From Streptomyces sp. NBC_00335 (GTDB taxonomy: Bacteria > Actinomycetota > Actinomycetes > Streptomycetales > Streptomycetaceae): a DNA stretch of 64,000 bases. The translations under genes and the position numbers were made by a program. The notes beneath the pieces are model-generated. The model was not told the origin of the DNA and did no database searches. It saw nothing but the letters and a program-made list of their open reading frames with translations. Below are positions 56,950-64,000 of this stretch, in pieces; position 1 is the stretch's first letter, and every line of letters begins with the position of its first letter. The stretch spans positions 1,612,001-1,676,000 of the forward strand of contig NZ_CP108006.1 in the NCBI RefSeq assembly GCF_036127095.1. The letters are read 5' to 3'.

Positions 56950-59900
56950 TCAGGGCCTCCGCGCGCCGGAACCTCCGTCCCGGCCGCCCAGGCGGAACGT
57001 CGCGGAGCCCGTGGGCGGCAGGAGCGGCCGCCACGCTTCGGGAAGCGCCGCCGGATCGGCGAAGGTCACGTTCACGAAATCCCCGGACCCCGCGAAGTCG
57101 GCCCCGGCGAAGGTGGCCCGGTCCGCGAAGACCGTGTCGAAGAAGGCCGTCAGGGCGGCGAAGGTCGCACGGTCGAAGGTGACCGGCCCCTGGAAGCGGA
57201 CCTCCTCGAACCGCAGATCGGCTCCCCACACCGTAGAGGCGAAGGAGACGGGCCCCTGGAAGACCGTCCGCCTCAACTTGCTGCGGCCGCGGAAGACCGC
57301 GTGCGCGAACTCGGCCGCCCCCCGCACCCTCATCCCGCTCATCCGTGCCCCCGCCCACAGTTCGGCCATGGTCAAGTCGAGGCCCCGGGCGAACTCGGCG
57401 TCCGTGAAAGTGGCGTTGCCGTCGAAGTCCGCCCTGACGAAACGCGCTTCGCCGTCGAACACGGCCGAGTCGAAGGTCGCGCCGCGCCGGAAATCGGCCC
57501 GCCCGAAGGAGGCGCTCTCCTTGAAGTGGACCGCGTCGAACCCCGCCCCGCCTTCGAAAACGGCCCGGTCGAAGGAGGCCGCGCCCTCGAACTCCCCTCC
57601 GGGCGTCGCCCAGTCACCGGTGAACCGCGCCCGGTCGAAGCGGGCGCGCCCCACCCGCACCTGCCCCACCCCGGGCTCGCGCAGCGCGAGCAGCAGGTGG
57701 CCGAGCAGGTCGTCGCCGAGGGTGGTGCCCCGCAGGTCCACCTCCGCGCCCGGTCGCAGCGCGTGGAGGTACTCGGCCCGTTCCACCGCCGCCACATGGG
57801 TGAGACAGCGCAGGCGGCCCGGCAGGCGGACACCGATGCACCCGCCGGGATCCGCCTGCGTGCCGCCGTACCCGCAGCGCGGCCAGTCGACGCCCGGGAC
57901 CTCGATCCTCAGCTCGGCATCGATCAGCGCCCGCCCCACCTCGGCGGCGGAGGCGGACCAGATCCACCCGCGCGGCTCCGTCCCCGTGTGCGCCAGCGGC
58001 TCGGCCGCGAGGGTTTCCAGCCCGCGGACACCGAGCAGTGATTCGCCCTTCACGACGACGACCGTTGCCGGGTCCCGGGAACCGGCCGGCCTCCGGGCGC
58101 GCTCCGCGCCGTCGGCCAGCGCCCCGGCCTCGTCCGCCGCCGGTCCCCGCAGATCGGGCGTGAACCGTCCTCCGGCCAGAGCCACCACCAGGGAGATCTC
58201 CCATTCGCCGGAGCCCGCGCGCAGCCGCTCCAGCGCCGGGGGGAGCGCGGCCAGCAGTCTCCCGGCCCTGGCGAGGGCGCCCGGATCCTCCAGGGGGACG
58301 AACAGGGCCCCGTCTCCTGCGGAGAACACCGAGCCGGCCCCGCCCGCGCCCGTCTGCGCCCGCAGGAGGATCTGGGTCACTTCCTCCGTCGCCGACCGGT
58401 CGGCCGGCCCCTGCTCCACCTGGATCCGCACCGCCATGCAGACACCCGAGCGTTCCCTCCCGGTACCCGCGTGCGCCGCCACCACCGCACGGAATCCGGG
58501 CTGCTCCAGCAGGGCCTGCCCCGTGAGGAACACCATCCGGTCCGGCAGCACCGAGTGCACGATGCCCGCCAGCAGGCCGTCCCGGGAGACCGGGGAGCCC
58601 GTGTAGTGGGTCCAGGCCTCCGGTTCGGCGGAGAGCCGGACGAGCTCGCCGTTGCGCTCCCCCTCGTACGGGAGCACCTCGGCGGCCAGCGCCACCGCCT
58701 CGCCCTGATCCGTCGCACCGTCCACGACCAGGTGCTCCCCCGGGGCCGCGAACCCCTCCGCCCAGGCCGGCTCCGCCCGGTCCGCGGAGTCCGCCAGGTC
58801 CACCTCGGAGACGAGCAGGAGCACTTGGGGCGACCCTCCGTCTCCCCAGGCCTGGCGGCAGAGGAACTCCTGGTCTTCGACCCTGACCCAGGCGAAGTCG
58901 CTCGGGCGCGGGTTCTGCGCCGCATCACCGACCGTCAGGACCAGTCGGGGCGACAGCAGCACGCCCACCGCCTGCGGATCGCGCTGCGACTCGTAGCGGA
59001 CCCGCACCACGCGGTCGGCCAGTCCCGACACCGGCCCGGCGGCGAGGGCGAACGGCATCGCACCCGGGGCCAGTTCGCGGCGCCCCCTGCCACGGGGCCC
59101 CCGGCGGATCGCCGTGAAGTCCCGGCCGGTGCCGCGCTTGTGGGACATGTACTCCCACACGCGCCGCCGCACCAACTCCCGTACGGCGGCCACGTCTCCG
59201 CGCAGCTGCGACCCGAGCAGGGCTTCCCGTACGCCCGGCAGGAACTCGAACTGGGCCGAATCGGCGTCCTGTTCGCCATCCCAGGGGGCGAGCAGCCCGC
59301 CCAGGGCCACTTCCGCGAGGTGGCCGTGTTCGGACTCCCGCAGCAGGGAGCGGCGTACGAGGGTCATCACGGGCAGGGTCAGCGGTACGGCGGCCAGGTG
59401 GTCGGCGAGACGCTGGGCGGTCGGAGAGGCGCTCGCGCGGAAGCGCTCCACCGCCTCCAGGGGGTCCGGAACGAGCTTCGGGGCGCCGGGTGTCCCGTAC
59501 GGGCCCCCGCGCGCGGGTTCCGCGTCGAGGCGCAGGCACGCGAGGCGCCGCCACCGGCCGTCCCCGGACACCACCCGCACCAGCCGGGCCAGACTCCCGG
59601 AGGCGATGCCGACGACCGGGATCACCGCCCCGCCGCCGCGGGCCCGCCGGGCGGCCGGGACCCGCTGCCAGGAGCGGGTGGCAGCGGCGGGCCGGTCCGC
59701 GCGCACGGCGAAGGGGACCGGCTGGACCGCCCCGCGCGTCCAGAGCCGCTCGGGCAGGACGTTCAGTACGGCCACGGCGTTGTGCGCCGACCACTGCCGC
59801 AGCACACCGCGCAGGGGGGCTTCGCGCCAGCCGCCGGCGACCGTGTCGGAAAGGACCAGGATCAGCCGCCGGCCCGCCGGGTCGACCAGCTCCAGGGGGT

Positions 59901-60618
59901 TGCGGGGCGGGCTGTCGCGATGGTGCGCGACCATGGGGGCGCCGCCGGGGCCGGTGCCCGTGAGCCGCCAGGTCCGTACGTCGCGGAAGACCCCGCTGCG
60001 GGTGAGGACCCCGCGCACCTCCTCCACCAGGTCGGACCAGAGCAGCATCGAGTGGTGCGAGTCGACGACCAGGGCCACGTCCAGCCAGCGGCTCTCGGCG
60101 GGGCGCAGGACGGGGGTGAGCACCATCCGCTCGATGCTGCGCTCGACGGTGAGCTGTTCGTCCAGCTCCTCCCCCGGGCCGCCGATGCTGCGGCGGCCGA
60201 TCGGGCGCAGGGCGCGCATCAGGGCGAGCGGGTCGTCGAGGGTGGCGGCGCGCGGCAGCCGCACCGCGGTGCCCCGGCGTGCGGCCGGCGCGGGCGCGCG
60301 GCCGGGGGTGGCTCCCGCGGCCCGGCCGGCGACGGGCTCCGCGGGACCCTCGGGGGCGGGGGCCTGCGCGGGTGCGGGGAAGTACTCGACTCCCGGTTCG
60401 ACGGCGCCGCCGCGCGCCTTGGCGGGTAACTCCGTCCCGTCGAGGGCGGGTTCGGGTCCGGCTTCCGGGGGTGTCCCGGGGCGCTCCGGGGGCAGGACGG
60501 ACGCGTCCACCCGGGTGGCGAGCCACAGGATGTCGGCGATCTCCTCCGCCCCGACCCCGGGGCGCGGGCCGATGTCCTCGGCGCCTTCGGCCAGGGCGGC
60601 GAGGAGCTTCTCGATCAC
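56950..60618 (-). CDS. SAV_2336-like protein: vWA-like, trypsin-like and pentapeptide-repeat domains
   Basis: The 1222-aa protein starts at GTG 60618, overlapping the ATPase stop (GTGA). Residues 1-120 are a helical head and a Pro/Ala linker. Residues 178-292 form a vWA-like domain with an altered MIDAS (DSHHSM instead of DxSxS). Residues 536-705 look trypsin-like (GVLLSPRLVLTVGDA ... HYTGSPVSRDGLLAGIV), but His of TAAHC is replaced by LTVGDA and the nucleophile region GDSGSP is HYTGSP, so activity is probably lost. Residues 985-1200 are pentapeptide repeats of the AxFxxAxF type (FDRAVFEGGAGFDAVHF). This is a multi-domain core of vWA-MoxR-VMAP-type conflict systems. Confidence 0.7.
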   Translation of the reverse strand: MIEKLLAALAEGAEDIGPRPGVGAEEIADILWLATRVDASVLPPERPGTPPEAGPEPALDGTELPAKARGGAVEPGVEYFPAPAQAPAPEGPAEPVAGRAAGATPGRAPAPAARRGTAVRLPRAATLDDPLALMRALRPIGRRSIGGPGEELDEQLTVERSIERMVLTPVLRPAESRWLDVALVVDSHHSMLLWSDLVEEVRGVLTRSGVFRDVRTWRLTGTGPGGAPMVAHHRDSPPRNPLELVDPAGRRLILVLSDTVAGGWREAPLRGVLRQWSAHNAVAVLNVLPERLWTRGAVQPVPFAVRADRPAAATRSWQRVPAARRARGGGAVIPVVGIASGSLARLVRVVSGDGRWRRLACLRLDAEPARGGPYGTPGAPKLVPDPLEAVERFRASASPTAQRLADHLAAVPLTLPVMTLVRRSLLRESEHGHLAEVALGGLLAPWDGEQDADSAQFEFLPGVREALLGSQLRGDVAAVRELVRRRVWEYMSHKRGTGRDFTAIRRGPRGRGRRELAPGAMPFALAAGPVSGLADRVVRVRYESQRDPQAVGVLLSPRLVLTVGDAAQNPRPSDFAWVRVEDQEFLCRQAWGDGGSPQVLLLVSEVDLADSADRAEPAWAEGFAAPGEHLVVDGATDQGEAVALAAEVLPYEGERNGELVRLSAEPEAWTHYTGSPVSRDGLLAGIVHSVLPDRMVFLTGQALLEQPGFRAVVAAHAGTGRERSGVCMAVRIQVEQGPADRSATEEVTQILLRAQTGAGGAGSVFSAGDGALFVPLEDPGALARAGRLLAALPPALERLRAGSGEWEISLVVALAGGRFTPDLRGPAADEAGALADGAERARRPAGSRDPATVVVVKGESLLGVRGLETLAAEPLAHTGTEPRGWIWSASAAEVGRALIDAELRIEVPGVDWPRCGYGGTQADPGGCIGVRLPGRLRCLTHVAAVERAEYLHALRPGAEVDLRGTTLGDDLLGHLLLALREPGVGQVRVGRARFDRARFTGDWATPGGEFEGAASFDRAVFEGGAGFDAVHFKESASFGRADFRRGATFDSAVFDGEARFVRADFDGNATFTDAEFARGLDLTMAELWAGARMSGMRVRGAAEFAHAVFRGRSKLRRTVFQGPVSFASTVWGADLRFEEVRFQGPVTFDRATFAALTAFFDTVFADRATFAGADFAGSGDFVNVTFADPAALPEAWRPLLPPTGSATFRLGGRDGGSGARRP

Positions 60619-61709
60619 GCGGAGGGTCCGGTGAGGTGGTGCATGACGGTGGCGAGGAAGCGTTCGCGGTCCCCGGGGGCGGACCAGGCGCCGGCCAGGC
60701 GGAGCTGGATGGCGTTGAGGAGCTGGTCGGTGGCGAGGTCGCCGTCCTCGGCGCGTTCCAGGAAGCTCCGCACGAGCTCGCGGTACTCCTCGCTGTTCTC
60801 GATGTCGACGCCGAGCCGGCCGCGCACGATGCGGGCGAGCTTGTCGGGTCCCGGCGGGTCCAGGTGGAGCCGGACGCAGCGGCGCAGGAAGGCGGGCGGG
60901 AAATCGCGTTCGCCGTTGCTGGTGAGGACCACGATGGGGAAGTACCTGCACTGGACGCGGCCTTGGGAGATCCGGACGGCCCCGCCCGTGTCGTCGTCGG
61001 TGCCGATGGCGACGGTGGGGGCCTCCTTGACGAGCCGGGCGAGCTCGGGGATGACGAAGCCGCCGTCCTCGAAGACGGTGAGGAGGTCTCCGGGGAGGTC
61101 GATGTCGCTCTTGTCGATCTCGTCCACGAGCAGGACGCGGGGGCGGTCCTGGGGCAGGAGGGCCGTGCCGAGGGGGCCGAGGCGCAGGTAGCGGGCGATG
61201 GACGGTCCGCCACCGGCGGGGGCGGGGGCGGGTGCTTGCCCGCTCCCGCCCGGCGCGGCCGGCTCGGCGCCGGGCGTGCGCAACTGCTCCAGCCCGGCCT
61301 CCTGGAGCCGGCCGATCGCGTCGTAGAGGTACAGGCCGTCGCGCAGGACGGTGCGGCTGGTGACCGGCCAGTGCAGGACCGGCCCCAGGCCGAGGTCGGC
61401 GGCGATGCTGGAGGCGAGCGTGGACTTGCCGACACCCGGCTTGCCGGTGATCAGGAGCGGCCGGCGCAGGTGCAGGGCCGTGTTGACCACGTCCTTCTCC
61501 AACTCGTCGGGTACGTAGCCCTCGCCGCGCCGCCAAGTGCGCTCCCAGGCCGGCCCCTCGCAGCCGGGGGGCGCGTACGCCGGGTCGGGGACGCCCTTGA
61601 AGTCGCGCCAGGGCGGTGGCGGTCCGGCCTCCAGCCTGGCCCGGCGTTCGGCGGCCTCGCCGGTCCCTTGGTACAGCCACCAGTCCTTCACCACAGCCTC
61701 TGCCTCCAT
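60615..61709 (-). CDS. MoxR-type AAA+ ATPase
   Basis: The 364-aa protein is taken from ATG 61709 (MEAEAVVKDWWLYQGTG); the 172-base gap upstream holds no better start, and a ribosome site is weak. Walker A GKPGVGKST is at 89-97, Walker B LLVDEIDKSD at 193-202, and sensor-1 VVLTSNGERDFP near 240 with the MoxR-style FLRRC. A variable Pro/Ala/Gly loop (145-168) lies between. MoxR ATPases work with vWA proteins to remodel targets. The four-base overlap with the SAV_2336-like gene indicates coupled synthesis. Confidence 0.85.
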   Translation of the reverse strand: MEAEAVVKDWWLYQGTGEAAERRARLEAGPPPPWRDFKGVPDPAYAPPGCEGPAWERTWRRGEGYVPDELEKDVVNTALHLRRPLLITGKPGVGKSTLASSIAADLGLGPVLHWPVTSRTVLRDGLYLYDAIGRLQEAGLEQLRTPGAEPAAPGGSGQAPAPAPAGGGPSIARYLRLGPLGTALLPQDRPRVLLVDEIDKSDIDLPGDLLTVFEDGGFVIPELARLVKEAPTVAIGTDDDTGGAVRISQGRVQCRYFPIVVLTSNGERDFPPAFLRRCVRLHLDPPGPDKLARIVRGRLGVDIENSEEYRELVRSFLERAEDGDLATDQLLNAIQLRLAGAWSAPGDRERFLATVMHHLTGPSA

Positions 61710-61881
61710 CGTCGGTGTCGCGGGCCGTCGCCGCGAGCGGTCATCGGGATCGGTGCCGGATTCGGATTCGGAGTCGAAGTCGGGGGCGGGGGCGAGGGCT
61801 TGATCGGGCGCGGGGCCCGGCCCGGGGTCCACCTCGGGGTCCGAGGAGAAGTCGGCATCGGCGTCGGTGTCGTGGGCGGGT
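61710..61881. other. intergenic gap between caspase-like and MoxR genes
   Basis: The gap is repeat-rich; the minus strand could code an acidic DxDxDxD-type run in frame with the ATPase, but without a start codon. It is either an untranslated leader or an N-terminal part with a start I cannot identify. Confidence 0.4.
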
Positions 61882-63999
61882 TCAAGCCAGGGACCGGACG
61901 GTGAGGGTGTCGTCGGGATCGTCCCACAGGAGGACCAACCGGTCTCCCCCCGGCGGCTGTCGGCGATCCCCGCCGGGGGCGCCCGCGCCCGCGACGGCCG
62001 CCGCCCGGCGCACCGCGCGCACGCGGGCGGGCAGCGCGAGCACGTCGAGTGCGCCGGGGTCGGGCGGCCGCCCGTCCTCGCCGGCCGGTGCCAGCAGATC
62101 GAGCAGGCCGCCCGCGGACCCGCCCGGAGCCGCCCCCCGGGCTGCGGCGGGGTCGGCGCCCGCCGGGTCGGGGCGGTGCCAGAGGGCCACCGGGACACCG
62201 CCCTCCAGGACGGCCTCGACCACCGCCGCCGTGATCGCCCCGGCCCGGGTGTGTGCCAGTACGCACGCGGGCGCCGGTCCCGCGCCCAGTTCCATGCCGA
62301 GCCCGTCGTCCGCGTCCGCGTCGGTCACCACCCGGACCGCCTCCGGGTGCCGGCGGCCCTGGGCCCACAACCAGCGCCACTTGCCGCGCCATTCGGCTCC
62401 GGTGTACTCCCGCTCCTGCGGGCAGCGCACCACCACCTGGTAGAGCACGCCCAGGGGCCGGGTCCGCCTGCCCGGGCCGCGCGGGACCGGCCACTGGTCG
62501 AAGTCCAGTTCCAGCAGTTCGTACGGCACGTGGAACTCGATCCGCTCCACCGCGCCGGACGGCCGCCCGGCCTGCGCGTCGGCGCCCGACACCCGTGCCG
62601 CCGCCATGAGTTGTCGTACGAGTGCGTCCCGTACCGCCTCCAGCCGCACCGGTTCCCCCTCCGATTCCCAGATGTGCTCGGTCGCCTCCCGCCGCAGCCA
62701 CATCCGGGCGAGGAACCCGTCCTCCCCGCCCGGCGGCGTCTCCAGCCGTACGTGCAGGGCCGTCCTGCGGGGCGGCGGGGGCGGGGGTGGCAGCGCGGGC
62801 AGGGCGAGGCGGTCGCGGGTGTCGCTCACCCAGTCGCGCAGCCGGGCCGCCCACCGCTCGTCGCCGGGCGCTCCCTGTTCCGCGAGGAACCGTACGAAGG
62901 GCACCGGGAGCGGCATCCCGCCCGGCCCGCCGAGGCGTTCGTCGAGGTCCTGGACCACCTCCAGCAGGGTGTCGCCGGGCAGGCCGCCCCGGGCGGGGGC
63001 CGCGCAGCCGGCCGCCTTGAACGCCCACAGGTACGCCTCGTAGGCGCAGCGCGGCAGGTCGCGGTCCTCGAAGAGCTCGCCGAGCCCGTCCCAGGCGGCC
63101 TGGTCGAGCCGGCCCGCGCGCGGGGGCGCCAGCCCGGGGGGCCCGTCATCGGGGAAGTCGAGGAAGGAGCAGGCGTCCCAGTCGCGGTCCACGACGAACT
63201 GCGGGAGCTGCCAGCCCTCGCCGCGTTCGCGCAAGTCCAGGAAGGTGCGGTGGATGGAGCGGGCGGTGTCGGCGAGCCCGGTGACGGCCTCGCGCACCGG
63301 GCGTTCGCCGAGTTCGGCGAGGAGTTCCTCGGTGAAACGGCCCGCGCCGCGCTCGGCGTCGTTCTTCGCGGCCTCGCCCTCGCGGGAGGCGTACAGCCGG
63401 AACTGGCGCCGTCCCGGGACGGTGGCGCCGCCGCCGTAGTCGCTCGTGCCGAAGTTCCACCGGGCATCGCGGGGTGCGTCGACCCGGCAGGCGTCCACCA
63501 GGGCGGCCTGGTAGCGGAAGAGCTCGCGCTTGACGAGGCTGGTGCGCCACCAGCGCAGCGCGGAGTCGAGGTTGAGGTGGCGGATCTGGCCGGGCCGGGC
63601 GTCCGCCGAGGGCAGCATGAGTTCACCGCGGCGCGGTTCCGTGTAGCCGTGCCCGGCCCAGAAGATCACGAGCAAATCGCCGTCGCAGGCGGGAAGTTCG
63701 TCGAAGAGCACCGATTTCACGTTCGCCTCGGTCGCCGGGCGGTGCGTGGTGCGCAGGGCCTGCAGTGCGGCGGAGTCCGACCAGTCGAGGGAGTCCGGGT
63801 CATCGAGCGGGGACAGCAACAGCCGTACGTGGCCGGGCGGCACCTCTCCCGGTCCGGTCAGCCATCGGGCGAACCGCAGGGCGTCGCGGGCCGGGCCGCG
63901 CAGGTTCCAGTGGCGGCTGACGTCGTAGCTCTCGACCCCGGCGACGAGCGCGAAGGTGCGCGGCCCCAGGTCGCGGGGCAGGAGGTCGAGGGAATTCAC
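61882..63999 (-). CDS. caspase-like VMAP-type protein, possibly complete near window edge
   Basis: The 705-aa frame starts at GTG 63999 at the window edge, so a longer N-terminus cannot be excluded. Residues 15-270 form a caspase/C14 peptidase fold (FALVAGVESYDVSRHWNLRG), with His117 in FWAGHGY and Cys171 in LVDACRVD as the expected catalytic dyad. A middle region of helices (about 300-400) may be an effector-associated domain. The C-terminal half (about 410-600) has the VMAP-C-like HVPYELLELDFDQWPV and VALWHRPDP, with HxxR-type features. In the published conflict-system class this type of protein is the effector next to MoxR and vWA genes. Confidence 0.7.
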   Translation of the reverse strand: MNSLDLLPRDLGPRTFALVAGVESYDVSRHWNLRGPARDALRFARWLTGPGEVPPGHVRLLLSPLDDPDSLDWSDSAALQALRTTHRPATEANVKSVLFDELPACDGDLLVIFWAGHGYTEPRRGELMLPSADARPGQIRHLNLDSALRWWRTSLVKRELFRYQAALVDACRVDAPRDARWNFGTSDYGGGATVPGRRQFRLYASREGEAAKNDAERGAGRFTEELLAELGERPVREAVTGLADTARSIHRTFLDLRERGEGWQLPQFVVDRDWDACSFLDFPDDGPPGLAPPRAGRLDQAAWDGLGELFEDRDLPRCAYEAYLWAFKAAGCAAPARGGLPGDTLLEVVQDLDERLGGPGGMPLPVPFVRFLAEQGAPGDERWAARLRDWVSDTRDRLALPALPPPPPPPRRTALHVRLETPPGGEDGFLARMWLRREATEHIWESEGEPVRLEAVRDALVRQLMAAARVSGADAQAGRPSGAVERIEFHVPYELLELDFDQWPVPRGPGRRTRPLGVLYQVVVRCPQEREYTGAEWRGKWRWLWAQGRRHPEAVRVVTDADADDGLGMELGAGPAPACVLAHTRAGAITAAVVEAVLEGGVPVALWHRPDPAGADPAAARGAAPGGSAGGLLDLLAPAGEDGRPPDPGALDVLALPARVRAVRRAAAVAGAGAPGGDRRQPPGGDRLVLLWDDPDDTLTVRSLA

Positions 64000-64000
64000 C

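Noticed and set aside
60619..61680. N-terminal extension of about 350 residues on the SAV_2336-like protein
   Set aside because: The extension is the out-of-frame reading of the MoxR gene, Arg/Pro-rich; the GTG at 60618 overlapping the MoxR stop is the natural start.

Overview
The window is high-GC actinobacterial DNA, almost certainly Streptomyces or a close relative such as Kitasatospora. The evidence is the strong third-position GC bias, frequent GTG starts and 4-base stop/start overlaps, a complete conservon (cvnA-E), MAB_1171c-type membrane proteins, Imm32 and SAV_2336/VMAP-type genes, and Streptomyces-style lipoprotein/ABC/two-component loci. No rRNA, tRNA, CRISPR array or intact insertion sequence was seen.

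Layout. (1) 1-2.7 kb is a decayed patch: a partial unknown gene, the last 63 codons of a CorA transporter, a frameshifted cell-envelope protein gene, an orphan Imm32-like immunity gene and a start-less secreted-protein remnant. (2) 2.7-14.0 kb holds two related modules. Module A is a triple-HTH regulator, an EspR-like regulator, an ImmA/IrrE-type protease (HEMWH), two seven-TM MAB_1171c-family proteins, an FAD oxidoreductase and an old-yellow-enzyme-like flavoenzyme. Module B is ImmA/IrrE (HEIWH), MAB_1171c and an FAD oxidoreductase. (3) 14.0-20.1 kb has two small genes with apparently leaderless promoters and three secreted surface proteins built from a shared module. (4) 20.1-23.6 kb is an FAD oxidoreductase, membrane protein and TetR operon with a 27-bp inverted-repeat operator. 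(5) 23.7-26.3 kb is a butyrolactone-receptor remnant, a P450 and a crotonase. (6) 26.7-31.2 kb is a conservon with a double-Roadblock CvnB and a CYP157-like P450 that lacks ExxR. (7) 31.2-43.0 kb has a 1559-aa HEAT-repeat protein, a TrmB/LuxR-like regulator divergent from a 1435-aa subtilase, and a GGR-type flavoprotein. (8) 43.0-48.9 kb is a sensor kinase/regulator pair divergent from a lipoprotein, peptidoglycan-binding adaptor, ABC ATPase and permease set. (9) 48.9-56.8 kb has a Ser/Thr kinase with a PQQ-type propeller, a secreted metalloprotease, an ECF sigma factor with a membrane partner, and a VWA membrane protein pair. (10) 56.9-64.0 kb, on the minus strand, is a vWA/MoxR/caspase (VMAP-type) ternary conflict system running to the right edge.

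How the parts may work together. The best candidate for an undescribed system is the repeated regulator, protease, seven-TM and flavoenzyme module of 2.7-14.0 kb. Its gene order suggests that a membrane sensor triggers an ImmA/IrrE protease which cleaves a DNA-binding regulator and so releases redox genes; this is inference from gene order and family knowledge. The VMAP-type locus at the right end is a described class, but this copy has an apparently inactive trypsin-like domain, a pentapeptide-repeat tail and a caspase-like partner.
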